Source: CAZXVW01 sp964644025 (GTDB lineage: Bacteria; Acidobacteriota; Terriglobia; Bryobacterales; Bryobacteraceae). Taken from it: DNA of 19,129 bases. Numbering within the stretch: the first letter of the stretch is position 1; each line of letters starts with the position of its first letter. The notes beneath the pieces were generated by a model that did not search any database, was not told where the DNA came from, and saw only the letters and a list, made by a program, of their open reading frames with translations. The DNA is taken from NCBI GenBank assembly GCA_964644025.1, contig CAZXVW010000066.1, positions 1-19,129 on the forward strand, given 5' to 3'. Of the stretch, positions 1-7,056 are shown one piece after another. A program made the position numbers and the translations under genes.

Positions 1-198
1 TTTCCCGACCCGTCTGGCCGCCTTGCTGGCGGCCTCGTCGCTGCCGCCCAGCGACTCGTACAGCCACTGCCACACGTCCGCAATCCCCTTCACTTTCCGG
101 CCGAGCCATCCCAGCAGCCCGCTGATGCCTTTGCCGCCCATCAGCAGGACCAGCAGCCCCAGGATAACGAGCAGTTCCGGTAATCCTAAACTGCGCAT
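1..198 (-). CDS. tatA: TatA/TatE-like twin-arginine translocase subunit, 3' end outside the window
   Basis: The 66 codons visible encode a short N-terminal part (SLGLPELLVIL), one hydrophobic segment at about residues 7-20, a GGK turn at 21-23, and an amphipathic stretch with WLGRKVKG at 31-38. This is the TatA layout: a membrane helix followed by an amphipathic helix that lines the Sec-independent translocase for folded proteins at the inner membrane. The usual FG before the helix is LG here. The start ATG (196-198) has GGGAG about 11 nt upstream. The gene lies 61 nt behind the minus-strand fucosidase and may share its transcript. The C-terminal tail is cut off by the window edge, so TatA cannot be told from a TatA-like paralogue or TatB, though the GGK turn favours TatA. 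Confidence 0.8.
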   Translation of the reverse strand, partial: MRSLGLPELLVILGLLVLLMGGKGISGLLGWLGRKVKGIADVWQWLYESLGGSDEAASKAARRVGK

Positions 199-259
199 AT
201 TCGACTCATCTCCCGCGCGGGCCGGATGCCGACCCGCACGCCGCTCACCTGCCCCCGCC

Positions 260-1918
260 TCAGCGCGCCGTGACCCGCTGGTAATCGCCTCGCATGGTGA
301 TCTTCGGGTGCTTTACGAAGGCCCGGTACTGGTATTCGACACCCGGTTTCAAGCCCCGCACTTCGACCTCGAAGCGTCCAGGGCGCGTCATGGTCTTCGC
401 CGGCACCGCCGTCCATTCGGTGTTGTACATCGCCTCGGCGAAGCCCCGGTATGCCTGGTACTCGATCCCGACCTCAACTTCACTGGCGCCGGCCATCTCC
501 AGCAGGTTCCCTTCGAAGATCACAGTTCCAGAGCCGCTGACCCGCGCGCCTCCGGTCTCCGCGTACGGAGGAACTTCGAAGGCCGGCTTCACATTCTCCA
601 GCTTCACCACGACGGGATTGGGCCATCGGTGGTTGTTGTAGAGCCGCTGGGCGCGCACTACGGAAATCTTCAGGCCCCCGGCGGCCTGCTCAAACCGGGG
701 AGCGCCGTCGTTGCCGGGCTGGTACTCGACGATCTTGCCGCCGTGTCCCAGCACGCTGATCCTGGTGGCCGGCGTCGCGCTGACCGAGCGCAGAAGGAAC
801 TCCCTTCTCTCGCCCCGCGGCCAGTTCGGATTTCGCGTGAGGAAGACGTAAACGGTATCCTGATCCTTCTTTTTTGTGAACCAGATGTTGTCCTCGTTCG
901 ACACCACCCAGGGCCGGGTGTTGTGAACAGACTCACCGTTCACAGCGTGCCACAGGGCAACCTCCCGGAGACGCGCCTCCTGTTCGATGGGGAGTTCCCC
1001 GTCCGGCTTCGGTCCGACGTTCAGCAGCAGGGCGCCGCCCTTGGCCCGGGTCTCGATCAGGATCTCGATAATGCGGCCGCCGGACTTATATTCCTCGTTG
1101 GTTGGTTTGTACTGCCATTGCGTCCCCATGGTCAGGTTGGACTCCCACGGCCCCTTGGGCGGCCGTCCCGGAACAAACTGCTCGGGCGTTTCGATGGCGC
1201 CGCGGGTGATCAGACAATTGGGCTGCAACGTCCACGCCGTTCTCTTGGTCGGCTCCTTGCCTTCTCCGTCGATGAACAGCACATCCACCGGGCCGTAGTT
1301 GGTGAACAGTTCGGTAACCTGGCGGGTGATGTGGTCCACATAGGCCGGGTCGGTGTCAGGATCGGGGACCAGGTTCCGGCGCCGTACCGGGTAGCCGTGG
1401 CGGTACAGCCAGGCGAAATCCTCCGGCGAGTAGTAGAAACCCACGGCCAGCCCCTGGCGGCGAACTGCCCGCACGTAGCCGTAGAGAACATCCTTGCCGT
1501 AGGGGGTGTTGGTGATCTTGAAATCCGTCGTCTTGGTGTCCCACCAGCAGAACCCGCTGTGGTGGCGGGTGGTGAAGACCACGTACTTCATGCCGGCGAG
1601 TTTGGCCAGCGTGGCCACCGCGTCCGGATCCCAACGGGTGGGATTGAAGGTTCTTGGCAATTCGTTGATAAACCAGTCCAGGTAATCTTTCGATGCGCCG
1701 ACCATGCTGTGGCTGATGACGCTGCCGATCTGGCTGTCGATGCTCCAGTGGATGAACATTCCGAACCCGGCGTCTTGAAGCCACTCCAGCCGCTCGGGCT
1801 TGTTGCCGAGCTTTCCCGGACGGTCAGCCACCTGGGCCGGCGCGGGCCGGGAAGCCGCCAGGCCAAGCACAACAACGCAAAGGCCCCATAACAGGTGCGG
1901 CGTAAGCTGTCGATTCAC
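260..1918 (-). CDS. Exported GH29 alpha-L-fucosidase (first copy)
   Basis: A 552-residue glycoside hydrolase family 29 enzyme, expected to release terminal alpha-L-fucose by a retaining mechanism. A Sec-type signal peptide (hydrophobic core at about residues 8-20, ending in PAPAQ) directs export. The family signatures are FGMFIHW near residue 55, TTRHHSGFCWWD near 116-127, and DVLFIDG, whose Asp (about residue 218) aligns with the GH29 nucleophile. The barrel closes with GGALLLNVGPKPDG. The last ~200 residues look like beta-rich accessory domains. I chose GTG at 1916-1918 because GGAGG lies 8 nt upstream and a signal peptide follows at once; the frame stays open to 2071, but that extension looks non-coding. 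The residues before the nucleophile are FID rather than the common WFD. Substrate (fucoidan, plant or host glycans) is not determinable from sequence. Confidence 0.9.
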   Translation of the reverse strand: MNRQLTPHLLWGLCVVVLGLAASRPAPAQVADRPGKLGNKPERLEWLQDAGFGMFIHWSIDSQIGSVISHSMVGASKDYLDWFINELPRTFNPTRWDPDAVATLAKLAGMKYVVFTTRHHSGFCWWDTKTTDFKITNTPYGKDVLYGYVRAVRRQGLAVGFYYSPEDFAWLYRHGYPVRRRNLVPDPDTDPAYVDHITRQVTELFTNYGPVDVLFIDGEGKEPTKRTAWTLQPNCLITRGAIETPEQFVPGRPPKGPWESNLTMGTQWQYKPTNEEYKSGGRIIEILIETRAKGGALLLNVGPKPDGELPIEQEARLREVALWHAVNGESVHNTRPWVVSNEDNIWFTKKKDQDTVYVFLTRNPNWPRGERREFLLRSVSATPATRISVLGHGGKIVEYQPGNDGAPRFEQAAGGLKISVVRAQRLYNNHRWPNPVVVKLENVKPAFEVPPYAETGGARVSGSGTVIFEGNLLEMAGASEVEVGIEYQAYRGFAEAMYNTEWTAVPAKTMTRPGRFEVEVRGLKPGVEYQYRAFVKHPKITMRGDYQRVTAR

Positions 1919-2112
1919 GTCACTGTCCTCCAGTTTGGGAACATGCGACCAGTGCAGCACATCCCGATCCGGCTTGCCAACTCGCCCCGCTTGGTTCCTG
2001 TTGGCTGATTGCCATTCGCTGCCTGTTTCAGGCCATTCGCCGCCGGCGGGAACCCTCCGCTTTGCCCGCATAGGAACCTCTCATTTCGCCGTGACAATCC
2101 GCGCGAACGCTT

Positions 2113-2142
2113 TTGACGGGGAAGCCGCTGAGATGCTAAAGT
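2113..2142 (+). promoter_or_regulatory. Candidate sigma-70-type promoter for the plus-strand fucosidase-sulfatase pair
   Basis: TTGACG at 2113-2118 matches five of six -35 bases. After 18 bp comes TAAAGT at 2137-2142, preceded by TG at an extended -10 position. The -10 match is only four of six. Transcription would start near 2149, leaving a leader of about 190 nt before the gene at 2339. Confidence 0.35.
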
Positions 2143-2151
2143 TCTATGGCT

Positions 2152-2161
2152 TAAACGTTTA
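2152..2161. promoter_or_regulatory. Perfect palindrome TAAACGTTTA, possible LacI/GalR-type operator
   Basis: The ten bases read identically on both strands and have the central CG typical of operators bound by LacI/GalR-family sugar regulators. The site sits just downstream of the predicted start of the candidate promoter at 2113-2142, where a repressor could block transcription. Flanking bases are only weakly symmetric, so this could be chance. No regulator gene is in the window. Confidence 0.35.
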
Positions 2162-2338
2162 CTGGACGAGGATGCCGCCTGGTCAGTTTTTCGCGGGGCG
2201 TGGCGCTCTCACTCCGGTAACCGTCACCCTGCCCCGGGGGCCCGGACACAGCCGCCGGCCGGGGACGCGACGGCGAATGATGGGCCGCGCCGAGCGGCGG
2301 TTTACGCATTCAGACGTGGAGCGAAGGATAACGATCAG

Positions 2339-3988
2339 ATGGTGAAAAGAAGAAACGTTTTATTCGGAGGAGCCGGGCTGCTGGCGGCGTGGAAGACTCC
2401 GGCCGGAGTTGCGCAGAAACCGGCGGGGGATGGGCAGAAGGCCGTTCAACCGGCAGCCAAGGGAGGCAAGACAAGGCCGCCGACAAAGGCAGAGCTGGAA
2501 GCGGCTGAATGGCGCAAACGCACCCCGCGCCAGCCGAAGGACATCCCGGATTATGAGTGGGACCGGTACATCCGTGACGTGCCAGAGTGGCTTCGGGACG
2601 CCAAGTTCGGCATCTACGCCCACTGGGGACCATACACTCAAGGAACCGAGAAGTCGGGTTACACCGGCGGCCTGAATAGCTGGTTCGCGAAGTTCATGTA
2701 CGTCAAGGGACACCCGTATAACCGGCATCACATTAAGACCCGGGGGCCGTTAAGCGAAAAGGGATACAGCGACTACTTCCAGACCTTCACCATTCCGAAG
2801 TTCGATCCGGAGGAGTGGGCCGATCTGATCGCCGCCTCAGGAGCGAAATACGCCGGTCCGGTGGCGATGCACCACGACGGCTTCGCCATGTGGGACAGCG
2901 AACTGGTCAAGTGGAACTCGATGACCTCAGCGGCCAGGCGCGACATCGCCGGAGAGCTGATCGACGCCTACCGCCGTCGCGGGCTGAAGATTGTAGCGAG
3001 CCACCATCACGCTCACAACATCATTGGCGAATACTACGGTGGCCGCCCGGGCAAGCCCAAAGACTACCCGATCGACTTCAACTCGGAACTGAGCGATCCG
3101 AACTTCGCCAGGCTGTATGGCAAGTTTGCCACGCAGGAAGAAGCCGAGCAGTACTGGCTGGACGTGCGGAAGGAGTTCATCGTCAAGTACAAGCCTGACC
3201 AGCTCTGGTTTGACGGCGGACTGCGGTGGCTGAGCGAGGAAATCCTTTTCGAGATGACCAGATTCTATTACGACTTCTGCGACAAGGAAGGCATTGAAGG
3301 GATCATCTCTCAGAAAAACGACCAGATTCCGCGCCGCGTCTCCATCCTCGATTTCGAACGTGGCGGTGCTCCGGAAATCTTCCCGCGCCCCTGGCAAACC
3401 GACGACAGTCCCGGCCCGTGGATGTACATCGAGGCCATGGAGTTTAAGGGTGCTGAATGGGTTACCCCGTTGCTGACGGACATTGTAAGCAAGAATGGCG
3501 CGCTGCTTCTCAATATCGCCCCGCTGGCTGACGGCTCGATCCATCCGCAACAGCAGCAAATGCTGCGGGAGACCGGCGACTGGCTCCGGGTGAACGCGGA
3601 GGCGATTTATGGTTCGCGTCCATGGAAGGTGCACTACCAGGGGGACAAACCGCATTTCTACGTGAAGAGGAACGGCCCCTCCAAGTCGTATGCCAACTAT
3701 GGCCCGGGCGATTTCCGCTTCACGCGCTCCAAAGACGGCAGGACGCTCTATATGTTCGCTATGGGTGAGCCGGCCGGCGATGTAGTCGTCGAGTCGCTCC
3801 AGATGGCTGAGCTGGCCAGGGAGTCGGGAGTCACGCTGTTGGGGCAGAGCCGGGTGCTGCCGCTGTCCAAGAATGCGGCCGGCAATGTGGTGATTCCGGC
3901 TGACAAACTCATCGGCGGCAAAGCCAATACGCTCAAGGGCCCCCGGGTGTTCAAGATCATCGGGCTGAAGCGGGAATCCCGTGCTTGA
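2339..3988 (+). CDS. Exported GH29 alpha-L-fucosidase with twin-arginine-like leader (second copy)
   Basis: A 549-residue GH29 enzyme. The N-terminus MVKRRNVLFG is followed by a short Ala/Gly/Leu segment, resembling a Tat signal, and then by a Lys/Pro/Ala-rich linker (25-70). Catalytic-domain signatures are KFGIYAHWGPY at 89-99, MHHDGFAMWD at 177-186 and LWFDGG at 289-294, where D292 matches the retaining nucleophile. IVSKNGALLLNIAP near the barrel end is also typical. A C-terminal beta domain covers roughly the last 120 residues. AAGGA precedes the ATG by 10 nt. The protein is clearly diverged from the minus-strand fucosidase, so this is not a recent duplication. It is probably cotranscribed with the sulfatase 57 nt downstream. 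Tat export is predicted from the leader only. Confidence 0.9.
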   Translation: MVKRRNVLFGGAGLLAAWKTPAGVAQKPAGDGQKAVQPAAKGGKTRPPTKAELEAAEWRKRTPRQPKDIPDYEWDRYIRDVPEWLRDAKFGIYAHWGPYTQGTEKSGYTGGLNSWFAKFMYVKGHPYNRHHIKTRGPLSEKGYSDYFQTFTIPKFDPEEWADLIAASGAKYAGPVAMHHDGFAMWDSELVKWNSMTSAARRDIAGELIDAYRRRGLKIVASHHHAHNIIGEYYGGRPGKPKDYPIDFNSELSDPNFARLYGKFATQEEAEQYWLDVRKEFIVKYKPDQLWFDGGLRWLSEEILFEMTRFYYDFCDKEGIEGIISQKNDQIPRRVSILDFERGGAPEIFPRPWQTDDSPGPWMYIEAMEFKGAEWVTPLLTDIVSKNGALLLNIAPLADGSIHPQQQQMLRETGDWLRVNAEAIYGSRPWKVHYQGDKPHFYVKRNGPSKSYANYGPGDFRFTRSKDGRTLYMFAMGEPAGDVVVESLQMAELARESGVTLLGQSRVLPLSKNAAGNVVIPADKLIGGKANTLKGPRVFKIIGLKRESRA

Positions 3989-4045
3989 TTTGCGCGCGGT
4001 GGAGCCGGCTCCGGTTGCTGGTCGAGGATTAAGGAAGGGAAAACG

Positions 4046-5776
4046 ATGCTCGGACCAATACGGATATTGATTGCCCTGTTTGCCGGTGCTGCCGTGGCGG
4101 CGCCGCCGAACGTCGTGCTGGTGATGACGGATGACCAGGGCTACGGCGACCTGGCCTGTCATGGCAACCCCATCATCAAGACACCGAACCTGGACAGGTT
4201 GCACGCGCAGTCGGTGCGGTTCACCGATTTTCACGTCAGCCCGTTTTGTACGCCGACCCGGGCGGCGTTGATGACCGGCCGGTACGCGGCGCGCACCGGC
4301 GCCTATCGCACCTCGCACGGCCGGACATACATCCATCCGCGTGAGGTGACGATGGCTAATGTCTTCGCGGCCAACGGCTACCGGACCGGGATGTTCGGCA
4401 AATGGCATCTCGGCGACAACTATCCGTCCCGGCCCATCGACAAGGGCTTCCAGCACGCGGTGTGGCACCGCTGCGGGGGCGTCACACAGATCTCGGATTA
4501 CTTTGGCAACGACTACTTCGACGACACCTACCTGGTGAACGACCGGTGGACGAAGTTTGAGGGCTACTGCACGGATGTTTGGTTTCGGGAGGCGCTCCGG
4601 TTCATTGAACAGAACCGCGACCGGCCGTTCTTCGTCTACCTTGCCACCAACGCACCGCACGGTCCCTACCTGGTGGCGGAACGCTACCGGAAGATGTATG
4701 AAGAGCTTGGCGAGGAGGGCAGCTACGCCGCCTTTAAAGGCATGATCACAAACTTCGATGAGAACCTCGGAAAGCTGATGGCGCGGCTTGACGAAATGGG
4801 ACTGGCGAAAAACACGATCCTGATCTTCCTCACCGACAACGGCAGTGCGCGCGGCGCGCAGTTCGAAGACGGACTGGCCGGGTTGCCGGTCTCCGGTTTC
4901 AACGCCGGAATGCGGGGACGCAAAGCGTCGGCTTACGACGGAGGGCATCGCGTCCCTCTGTTCATCCGCTGGCCGGGCGGCGGCCTGGGCAAGCCGCGCG
5001 ACATCGACGTGCTGAGCGCGCACATCGATCTGCTGCCGACCCTGATGGAGCTTTGCGGCGTCGATCGTCCCGACGGCCCACCGCTGGACGGGCGCTCGCT
5101 GGCCCCGTTACTCCGCGGCGCATCAGAATGGCCGGAACGCATCCTGTTCGCGCAGATCCATGGAGGCGCGGGCTTCGTGAAACCCAACGATGAGTGGATC
5201 GGGTCGTCGGTGATGACACAGCGATGGCGCCTGGTGGAAGGCCGAAAACTGTTCGACATCCGGGCGGACCCTTCCCAGTCACGGGATCTCGCTGCCAGGT
5301 ACCCGGAGGTCGTGACGAGACTTCGCATGGCGCACGAACGGTGGTACCGTTCCCTCCGTCCGGCGATGGCGGAGCCGACCCGGATCGTCGTCGGGCACGA
5401 TGCGGAGAACCCCGCGGACCTGACCAGCCAGGACTGGCTGGTCGAAAACGGGCACGTGGTCTGGAGCCGGCGTCACCTGGTAGAGCGGAAACTGGAAAAT
5501 GGCCCCTGGTTGGTGGATGTGCATCAAGCAGGACGCTATCGGTTCACCCTGTCACGCTGGCCCCGCTATTTGAACAGGGCCATTGACTCAATTTCAGCTC
5601 GCGTGAAGATCGGGGCATTGGACAAGACCGAAGCCATCGCGGACCCAGACCGAACCACGGAGGTGAGCTTCGAGGGGGAACTGCCCGCCGGCCCAGCGGA
5701 GCTGTGGACGTGGCTGACGACGCCCGAGGGGAAAACCCACGGCGCCTATTTTGTGACCGTGGAGCGGCTGAATTAG
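4046..5776 (+). CDS. Exported S1-family (arylsulfatase-type) sulfatase
   Basis: A 576-residue formylglycine-dependent sulfatase that hydrolyses sulfate esters, probably on a carbohydrate. A Sec signal peptide occupies residues 1-19. The metal-binding DD is at 29-30. The maturation motif CTPTR is at 68-72, with C68 the residue converted to formylglycine, followed by MTGRY. GKWHLG (K119, H121), NAPHGP (H205) and LTDNG (D264, N265) complete the active site. The S1 domain ends near residue 400 and a beta-rich tail of about 130 residues follows. AAGGAAGGG just upstream of the ATG is a strong ribosome binding site. The Cys-type motif needs a formylglycine-generating enzyme or anaerobic sulfatase-maturating enzyme encoded elsewhere. 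Pairing with fucosidases suggests a sulfated fucose-containing glycan, but the exact S1 subfamily and substrate are unknown. Confidence 0.9.
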   Translation: MLGPIRILIALFAGAAVAAPPNVVLVMTDDQGYGDLACHGNPIIKTPNLDRLHAQSVRFTDFHVSPFCTPTRAALMTGRYAARTGAYRTSHGRTYIHPREVTMANVFAANGYRTGMFGKWHLGDNYPSRPIDKGFQHAVWHRCGGVTQISDYFGNDYFDDTYLVNDRWTKFEGYCTDVWFREALRFIEQNRDRPFFVYLATNAPHGPYLVAERYRKMYEELGEEGSYAAFKGMITNFDENLGKLMARLDEMGLAKNTILIFLTDNGSARGAQFEDGLAGLPVSGFNAGMRGRKASAYDGGHRVPLFIRWPGGGLGKPRDIDVLSAHIDLLPTLMELCGVDRPDGPPLDGRSLAPLLRGASEWPERILFAQIHGGAGFVKPNDEWIGSSVMTQRWRLVEGRKLFDIRADPSQSRDLAARYPEVVTRLRMAHERWYRSLRPAMAEPTRIVVGHDAENPADLTSQDWLVENGHVVWSRRHLVERKLENGPWLVDVHQAGRYRFTLSRWPRYLNRAIDSISARVKIGALDKTEAIADPDRTTEVSFEGELPAGPAELWTWLTTPEGKTHGAYFVTVERLN

Positions 5777-5860
5777 GTCCGTTGCTCCGCAGTACCAGCC
5801 TGCAAAGCCTCTACGAAGGGGATTCAGCGAAGGGCGCCGCGCCGGCGGATCCAATTGGGC

Positions 5861-5909
5861 GCGGACCAGGCCCGCCCGGCCTGGCGCCGCAAGATGCGCT
5901 GCAGCGCAT
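5861..5909. terminator. Two inverted repeats between convergent genes, possible bidirectional terminator
   Basis: CCAGGCC (5866-5872) and GGCCTGG (5878-5884) form a perfect seven-base stem with a five-base loop; GCGG and CCGC outside them can extend it past a small internal loop. A second, perfect 16-bp palindrome lies at 5894-5909. Both are between the end of the sulfatase and the end of the Fe-S protein gene. Neither is followed by a clear T-tract, so intrinsic termination is uncertain. Confidence 0.4.
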
Positions 5910-5923
5910 GTGCCGAAATTACG

Positions 5924-6886
5924 CTATTCGGCCGGGCTGGCGATGTTGCCGGCGCCCTCGCGCGGCCGGCGCCGTCCTTGTGGCACAGGGCAGACGGCCA
6001 GGCATCGGCCGCAGTAAGGGATGAGGCCCGTGTAGCGCTGGAGCCGTTGCTGCCACGGGTCAACCTGCGCCTTGTATTGCAGCAGTTCCTCGGGCGAAGG
6101 CTCCTTCCTCGGCATCGGAATGTCTTTGGCGCCGCCCGTCGAGCGCAGCATGCCACTGCACCCCCAGCGGCAGCGCCAGCCGACCAGGCGGGCATACTCG
6201 ACCGTCTTGTCGCCGATGCGGATCGACACCTTTGCCTCTTCGCTCCGGGGAATGGCCGCGGTCGGGCAGGCGCGGGCGCACATGTACCCGCAAGCCTCCG
6301 GGTCGCAGATCCTCCCGATCAGAAGCGGGTCGAGTTGCAGCGGCGCTTCCGTGACGATCGTAACCAGCTTCTGCCGCGCGCCAAACTGGGGCGTGAGCAG
6401 CAGGTTATGCCAGCCAATCTCGCCCAGCCCGCAGGCCACGGCCGCATGCTTGTGGGACAGGTCGCCCGGCCCACCGGGGTATTCGGGCGTCGGGCGCGTA
6501 TCATGGGGCATGTTCGCCGGTACAGGGTAGGCCGGCCAGCCTCGCTGTTCCAGGAATTTCGCTCCTAGATAGGCCAGCTCGTCGAGCTGGGGATTGATGA
6601 TGGACAGCGTGAACCGCTGGTAGGAGTGGTAAGACGCCGGCGCCGCGCCCTCGTCCACGCTGCGGGCGATCAGATCGCAGACGGCCTCGTTGATGTGCAG
6701 GGCGATGGAGACAAGCGTCCGAGCCGTTGGCAAATAGCGGCTCGGGCGCATGATCTCCGGTCCATCCTCGAGCAGCGCCGAAGGACCGAAGCCGACCAGG
6801 TCGGCTCCTTTGTCGAGCAGATACCTGCGCAACGCCTCACTCAGCGCGCCGTCGGGCGATACCGTCGTCGGTTTAGGTTCCACCAT
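5924..6886 (-). CDS. Double-cluster 4Fe-4S oxidoreductase of the QueG/reductive-dehalogenase-like family
   Basis: A 320-residue soluble protein with no signal peptide. Residues 148-185 (HAAVACGLGEIGWHN, then TPQFGAR and a TEAPL motif) match the hallmark region of epoxyqueuosine reductase QueG and related cobamide-binding Fe-S enzymes. Cysteines at 194, 199, 203 and 207 (the last before Pro) and at 292, 295 and 299 would hold two 4Fe-4S clusters; further cysteines at 239 and 243 flank a Trp-rich loop. The first cluster spacing C-x4-C-x3-C-x3-C differs from the usual C-x2-C-x2-C-x3-C. It is shorter than typical QueG and lacks its HEAT repeats, so a role in queuosine synthesis is not assured. 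The ATG has GGGAGG nine bases upstream. It lies 170 nt behind the GH2 gene. Reaction unknown. Confidence 0.75.
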   Translation of the reverse strand: MVEPKPTTVSPDGALSEALRRYLLDKGADLVGFGPSALLEDGPEIMRPSRYLPTARTLVSIALHINEAVCDLIARSVDEGAAPASYHSYQRFTLSIINPQLDELAYLGAKFLEQRGWPAYPVPANMPHDTRPTPEYPGGPGDLSHKHAAVACGLGEIGWHNLLLTPQFGARQKLVTIVTEAPLQLDPLLIGRICDPEACGYMCARACPTAAIPRSEEAKVSIRIGDKTVEYARLVGWRCRWGCSGMLRSTGGAKDIPMPRKEPSPEELLQYKAQVDPWQQRLQRYTGLIPYCGRCLAVCPVPQGRRRPREGAGNIASPAE

Positions 6887-7056
6887 GGTGGGCAGCCTCC
6901 CTTCCTAAGTCTTGCTCATGGCGCCCCCAGCCGGGGCCTCCAGCGAACCTTAGTCATCGCCGGCAAATCTTTGGCCGTCAAGTCGCGAGCAGGTGGCGCT
7001 TCCCGCGAGATCTTTCCGCTTCTTCCTCGACTGACCCTTCTGCGCGCGCCCGCCGG

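Larger units (their letters stand above)
1919..2338. other. Divergent intergenic region between the two fucosidase genes
   Basis: This stretch of 420 bases separates two divergently transcribed GH29 genes and must hold both promoters. I see a plausible plus-strand promoter at 2113-2142, a perfect palindrome at 2152-2161, and a nine-base direct repeat GCCATTCGC at 2011-2019 and 2032-2040 whose copies start 21 bp apart. No convincing minus-strand promoter was found; TTGTCA on the minus strand near 2092-2097 lacks a good partner. Small open frames here have no recognisable protein features. Confidence 0.6.

Noticed and set aside
23..1891. Plus-strand open frame of 622 codons opposite the fucosidase
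   Set aside because: It is an antisense shadow in GC-rich DNA: the minus strand encodes a complete GH29 enzyme with catalytic motifs, while this frame has no family signal or sensible start.
1919..2097. N-terminal extension of the minus-strand fucosidase to 2071, or a small gene of about 60 codons ending near 1915
   Set aside because: The extension has no signal peptide logic, and GTG at 1916-1918 has a GGAGG site and begins a signal peptide. The small frame overlaps that start and has no features.
2927..5023. Minus-strand open frame of 698 codons opposite the second fucosidase and sulfatase
   Set aside because: It spans two unrelated genes and their intergenic gap, and its product shows no recognisable motif. 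GC-rich codon use on the plus strand explains it.
6921..6940. CCCC/GGGG hairpin between the GH2 and Fe-S genes as a terminator
   Set aside because: The stem is only four bases and no T-tract follows in the direction of transcription.
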